Position numbers and translations under genes: made by a program. Positions 59,488 to 64,000 of a stretch of DNA of 64,000 nucleotides are shown here, one piece after another. The stretch's first letter is position 1, and each line of letters starts with the position of its first letter. The notes under the pieces are model-generated. The model was given only the letters and a program-made list of their open reading frames with translations, made no database searches and had not been told where the DNA came from. The stretch is taken from positions 24,386,406-24,450,405 of the forward strand of contig NC_081409.1 in assembly GCF_030272615.1 (NCBI RefSeq), written 5' to 3'. The stretch is from Cryptomeria japonica. Its lineage: Eukaryota > Streptophyta > Pinopsida > Cupressales > Cupressaceae.

Positions 59488-60593
59488 TGCAACTGTATCT
59501 ATTTGGAATGCATTACCCAAACACCGCAATCGATCACTTGCACACGAAGTTCCACGAGTGTGATCTTTTTCAAATCCTAATATGATTTCTATCTCGTCAA
59601 CCTCTAGAGGAGCCACCTGACTTGGCCCCACCCAAACTAAGATCAATTCTTCCCACTTTTCAAGATTGTATTTCTCTTCACTATCTTGCAGTTTCCCTCG
59701 TGAATTTTCAATTATAGTGTAGAGTTCTTCACGAAGGACACCACCACATCGTCTAGAGTCTATGCTTTAATTTTTTTCTTTGATCCCATGGAGGCCAATA
59801 GTCCTCTATTTGAGGAAGTGCTTCCTGAATAGTCATGGGGGGGAGAGGTAATTCTTGAAATTGCTCTTCTATTGGGAGATTGTGTACATAACCTCTTGGT
59901 CTTCTGAAAGCTGACAATTATACTTTGAGTCCGCCAACTCTTGTTCCACACTATAGAAATTTGTGGATATTGACTTCCAAATATCCCTCGGTGCAAAAGT
60001 ATCATTCTCATAATAGAAAAAAGGTGCTCCTTGCATGAACACATTGATTTCCTCCAAGTGTGGCCCAATAGGTTTCGTAGGAACTCCAAAACCAGTTAGT
60101 CCCTCCGGACATAAATTAGAGACGTCACATCAGACACTCCAGACATTGTTTGTTTGTATTGCATACTATCTATCTATTTATCACCCTTAAACACTTTCCT
60201 CTACCATTCTCCAGTTGCTCTCTTCTAGGTAGCTGATGAGCTTGTTTCCATGTCATTCAAGATAACGCCTGCTTGCTTTCTTTTAGGAAATTTGCTTGCA
60301 CATGACTCTTCAACTTGTATGTTCTGCTTATGTACAGATATAAATTTTAATTCATGCTCAGATAATAATTAAATTAAATAAGCATTTGTAAAGAAAAAAT
60401 TTAGTCATTCGATGTTACATATTATCTGACGGAAAGATCCTAGACAATTCTTGGAGAAAGGAAACATCATTGATAATCATTTTTTGCAAATAACACTGAA
60501 TCAAATAAATTAAAATGTTTAATGCAATTTTTAAAAATATAACTCGTTCAATGCTTTCATTCACCAATGGCAAAGCCGTTTGACCCACATCAT
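59488..60593 (-). pseudogene. DRM-type DNA methyltransferase fragment, right arm of the inverted repeat
   Basis: On the minus strand the same DRM blocks occur: GAPFFYYENDTFAPRDIWKS, a DSKYNCQLSEDQ segment kept here but shortened in the left arm, and the open frame ILVWVGPSQVAPLEVDEIEI to LGNAFQIDTVAFQMGNVL (59646 downward). It is slightly better preserved than the left arm. Both copies point toward the centre, so transcription from either side yields sense followed by antisense. Confidence 0.9.
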
Positions 60594-60917
60594 GTCTCAC
60601 CATCAGAATTCTGATGACAGCTAATGAAACGCCCAACAAGGATGTTGTGCATTCGACGACACTCCTCTGTCGGAATTTTATCCTTTGGAGTCGGAATTCC
60701 GACGATAGGCCGAGATCGCGACGGTATTCTTTTGGGGTATGAGCATCCATGGTGGCCGTCGAAAAGGTTGGAGGTGATGTCGGAATTGTGACGACCACAA
60801 GGATAGTCGGAACTTCCAACACAAAGTTTTCGATGAATTTTTTTGTCGGTAGTGCGACGAAATTTGGTCGGAATTCCGACGATTTGCCATTGAAATCTTG
60901 ACCCGAATGTACTAGTG
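60594..60917. repeat. Right end and sub-terminal repeats of the CACTA element
   Basis: GTCGGAATTCCGACGA near 60690 and 60868, with variants (ATCAGAATTCTGATGA, GTCGGAATTGTGACGA, GTCGGAACTTCC), ending TACTAGTG. Confidence 0.75.
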
Positions 60918-61446
60918 AGGGATGCTTTCATAGCCAAAACTACTTTTGCCATGTGAAATTAAGTTTCTCCATAATTTTAATCTTGGTTTCAGAATTAAAA
61001 AGAATTAATTATTCTAACACCATTTTGTCTTGGGAATGGATTATAACTCATATATACCCCTTCTGGAACTGTTTTTTTTCAAAGTCAAAAATCCATTTTT
61101 TTTCTTTTTTCACTTCTTTGGTATACTAATCAAAATGTACATGGTTATAGTTTTATTTCTAATTAATATTTTTTAAATTAATAATAAAAAAATTACAAAG
61201 ATCTTTTTGATCTATATCAAAAATGTTGTTTTCAAAAGAAAATGGTAGAAATTTTATAACATCAATCAAATTCTAACTAATTAATTTGGCTTCCCCTCTA
61301 TATCTCTTGCATCATGAATCATTTTTAATTTATAGTTAATATAGTCGAAATCTAAATGATCTCTCCAATGTTTTTACTCGATCTCCTTATATTATAGTTA
61401 TTTCCTTTTTATTTATTATGGCATTTTTTTCTCTTCTACTCAACAG
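60918..61446 (+). other. Remainder of NLR-A intron 4
   Basis: AT-rich, no gene. It ends with the polypyrimidine stretch and acceptor TTCTACTCAACAG at 61446. Confidence 0.6.
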
Positions 61447-62462
61447 TTGGAATCGAAGAACAATTAGAAGCAGTAAATACGTTGCTCAACATGGAAGAAA
61501 CTGAAGATTGCTCATCTAGTGCCGTTGCTATTTGGGGTTTTGGCGGCATTGGAAAGACAACTCTTGCCCAAGCTGTCGTTTCCACAGTAGGTAGAGAGCG
61601 TTACAACTATGCTAGAATTGCACTGGATGAGAATCCTGAAAAAAATAACTATAAAGCAATGCAAGAGACAATTTTGAGAAATGCCTTTCCAACCTATAGG
61701 GGTGGAAAGTGAATAGAGCTGGAAGATGATGAGGATGGTAAAGATAAGTTAACAGAGGCTTTTCAAAGTGCAGGATATAAGCCTGTTTTTCTGTTTATTG
61801 ATAATGTTCTACTCGCACAAGATCTGAGGAAAATTCTGCCCGAAGACTTGGAAGGCCTTCCCCAGCGTTGCAGAATACTTATTACAGCCAGAAACAAGGG
61901 CGTCACAGATGTGCTAAGGGGACGTGGCCTTGAGTGCAAGTACTATCCTGTCGAGCCTCTCCTTGACAATCATGCAATGGAAATTATGTGCGAGAACCCT
62001 GAAATTCGTGATCTCATCAAGGATGATCTAGACAGGGTTGTCAAGGTCTGCGGAGGAATTCCGTTGGTTCTAAAAATAGTTGGTGCTCATTTGCGCAAGC
62101 AGGAATACAAGTCTGACCATTGTACACAGATACTGGAAGCTTTACAGAAAGGAGGGAGGATCAAAGAAGATGACCTCAGCAACCGTTTGTTTCACTTTGT
62201 GTATGACAAATTGGAGGTGTCCACACAAGAAGCATTTTTAGATATCTGTTGCTCCTTTCACAACAGTCGGGCTGCTTCGACTGTAGAATTTATTGTGGGA
62301 GCTGATCAACTGACGGTTCTTCAAGAGGTAGCATTTTTAGATATCGACAAGGAGAACGATAGCTTATTTGTTCACGATATTATTGGATCAATAGGACGGA
62401 CTTTGCCAAATTCGAGGAGAATTTTTGATATAAACTCCTGGTGTGAAGCTGAAAAAGATGAG
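61447..62462 (+). pseudogene. NLR-A exon 5: NB-ARC domain, one in-frame stop
   Basis: Joined to exon 4 the codons read Val-Gly-Ile-Glu-Glu, the usual start of an NB-ARC. Motifs in order: P-loop GFGGIGKTTLA, kinase 2 VFLFIDNV, RNBS-B CRILITARNKGV, GLPL-type CGGIPLVLKIVGAHL, AFLDICCSF, and an MHD equivalent LFVHDIIGSIGRT with V in place of M. The last features resemble TIR-type NLRs. The domain is the ATP/ADP switch of the receptor. A single TGA at 61710-61712 interrupts it between P-loop and kinase 2; everything else is in one frame. Kinase 2 has D-N where D-D is usual. The exon ends GATGAG|GTATAT. Confidence 0.88.
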
Positions 62463-62555
62463 GTATATTATATCTCCACTAACTATGATTAAATGGATTA
62501 AATCTCTATGTACTTATATTGCTAAATAAAACTTGTTGACTGTACACTCTTGTAG

Positions 62556-62822
62556 ACCAAACTCAAAGGAATCAACGGAGTTCTGCTTCCACGTAATGAT
62601 TGCACGCTAGAAAAAAGACATCTTAATTTGATGAAGAACTCATTAAGAATTCTGAAATGGGAAGGCAGAATAGATGTTGGCGAGACAGAGGCAGTGACAT
62701 TACCAGAGTTAAGATATATTTATGCACCCGGTGATATTTCTTGGGTGAATGTAGAAGCACTTCATAAGTTGGCTGTGTTGAAGTTGGAGAAGCTTCCCAC
62801 TAAGCTCACAGGTCCTCTGAAG
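62556..62822 (+). CDS. NLR-A exon 6: linker between NB-ARC and LRR
   Basis: 89 codons, phase 0 on both sides, from TKLKGINGVLLP to TKLTGPLK. The acceptor is CTCTTGTAG. The donor appears to be AAG|GCAAGT, a GC-AG type site; without it the frame stops at 62841. The paralogue at 14341-14590 has the same arrangement. Confidence 0.75.
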
Positions 62823-63174
62823 GCAAGTCCTAAATTTCAATAGTACGCATACCTTCATTTCATTGTTATGGCTTTTAACTCTTTATTATTGGTTTTTAAA
62901 GCTGCAATGGGTTTCATATTTTATTAAAGTTCTGACAAAGAAATAGTAGCTGTGTCTGCTGTTACCAGAAAGCTTAAGGAAAATAACACTCACGAACCAG
63001 CCAGATGACATGGGGAACTTATTAAAGACACTGCTAAATTCGTCCTTGCGGATTTTAATTCTATATTTTTCAGAACCAAGCGAACACTCTAATCAAAGAT
63101 AAGATACCAATGAAAAGGCAGATAATTATGAACGGGGAAATAACAGCAAAATTCCATTTAATAGCTTTCTTCAG

Positions 63175-64000
63175 GGTTTAACTAAGTTACGGACTCTTCG
63201 AGTGTCTAATTACAAGTCTTTCTACGAGTTTCCTGAGGAAGTGTGTAGATTACAGTAGTTGAGTAGACTCACAATGGAAGATTGTAGTAACATGGAGCGT
63301 CTACCAGAATCGATTTGCCAACTTGCAACACTAGCACTTTTGGACTTGATTGGGTGTTCAAAGTTGTCAGAATTACCTGTTACCTTTACTCAGCTTACAG
63401 CCTTAACATCTCTAGATTTGTCTGATTGTGAAAATTTAGAGGAATTGCCTTCTACTTTTGGCAAATTTACAGCCCTAACCTTTTTAAACCTGTCTAATTG
63501 TGAAAATTTGAAAGAGTTGCCTTCTACTTTGGCCAACTTATAACTAAAAAAGAATTGGACTTGTCTAATTGTGAAAGCTTAAATGAATTACCTTTTAGCT
63601 TTGGTCAACTTACAGCCCTAACAAGTTTAGCCCTGTCCTATTGTATAAGTTTGAAAGAATTGCCTTCTACTTTTGGCCAGCTTATAGCTCTAACAAGTCT
63701 AGACATGTCCAATTGTGAAAGCTTAAAAGAATTTCCTTCTACGTTGGCCAACTTATAACTCTAAAAGAGTTCGACTTGTCTAATTGTGAAAGCTTAAATG
63801 AATTGCCTTTTAGCTTTGGTCAACTTACAGCCCTAACAAGTCTAGCCCTGTCCTGTTGTATAAGTTTGAAAGAATTGCCTTCTACTTTTGGTGAGCTTAT
63901 AGCTCTAACAAGTCTAGACATGTCCAATTGTGAAAGCTTAAAAGAATTGCCTTCTATGTTTGGCCAACTTATAGCCCTAACAAGTCTAGACTTGTCTAAT
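63175..64000 (+). pseudogene. NLR-A exon 7: leucine-rich repeats (continues past the window)
   Basis: After TTTCTTCAG the frame reads GLTKLRTLRVSNYKSFYEFP. TAG at 63256-63258 interrupts it, at the same place as in NLR-B. Then follow 24-residue LRRs (LTSLDLSDCENLEELPSTFG type). Two single-base deletions near 63530 and 63744 (ACTTTGGCC and ACGTTGGCC where intact units have one more T) shift the frame; they are 215 bp apart inside a tandem duplication of three LRR units. The LRR would sense ligand or effector. As it stands the exon cannot encode one continuous protein. Confidence 0.85.

Larger units (their letters stand above)
49684..60917. mobile_element. CACTA (EnSpm-like) DNA transposon, 11.2 kb, carrying host gene fragments
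   Basis: It begins CACTAATACGTTT and ends so that the reverse complement reads CACTAGTACATTC; about 17 of the first 25 terminal bases pair. A 3 bp duplication AGG flanks it (49681-49683 and 60918-60920). Both ends carry sub-terminal palindromic motifs of the type GTCGGAATTCCGACGA (49780-49890 and 60600-60890). These are the standard structural marks of the superfamily. I see no TNP2-like transposase, so it is probably non-autonomous. Inside are a PPR fragment, a DRM inverted repeat, a 5S-like relic and LTR pieces. It lies in intron 4 of NLR-A, which without it would be about 0.7 kb. Confidence 0.82.

Overview
The window looks like nuclear DNA of a seed plant, most likely a conifer (inference). 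The support is low coding density, nested and decayed LTR retrotransposons, a TNL-type NLR locus with 24-residue LRR repeats, and a 12 kb intron swollen by a transposon. No RNA gene or organellar or bacterial gene block is visible, only a decayed 5S-like stretch.

Layout. Bases 1-10413 are a non-autonomous Ty3/Gypsy Tat-type element (Tat-1, truncated by the window start). It sits inside a minus-strand Ty1/copia element (copia-1, 10414 to about 14340), which itself lies in an exon of a broken NLR paralogue (NLR-B). NLR-B continues in pieces to about 38102. It is interrupted by a second copia (14899-18879, plus strand), a near-perfect foldback palindrome (19628-20175) and a small minus-strand LTR element (20388-38090). 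That small element is in turn split by a complete 16.3 kb Tat element (Tat-2, 21704-38008, TSD CAAAC). Tat-2 is very young: I see one difference between its 773 bp LTRs. Its gag-pol is one continuous frame with six nonsense codons and no frameshift, and it carries an antisense plant-mobile-domain (PMD) gene near its 3' end.

Bases 38103-47890 are AT-rich and mostly anonymous, with Gypsy and copia relics. From 48378 a second NLR gene (NLR-A, plus strand) begins. It has four short exons encoding an unusual non-TIR N-terminus, a 12 kb intron, an NB-ARC exon (61447-62462), a linker exon and an LRR exon that runs off the window. The splice across the long intron preserves frame exactly. NLR-A carries an in-frame stop in the NB-ARC, another at the start of the LRR exon and two frameshifts, so it is probably a pseudogene or expressed only as fragments.

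The most striking structure lies in that intron. It is an 11.2 kb CACTA-type DNA transposon (49684-60917, ends CACTA/TAGTG, TSD AGG). It carries a PPR gene fragment and a 1.1 kb inverted repeat, both arms of which derive from a DRM-family de novo DNA methyltransferase gene. A read-through transcript would fold into a long hairpin homologous to the host's RNA-directed DNA methylation enzyme. This recalls the rice case where CACTA-borne miR820 targets OsDRM2, but the architecture differs.
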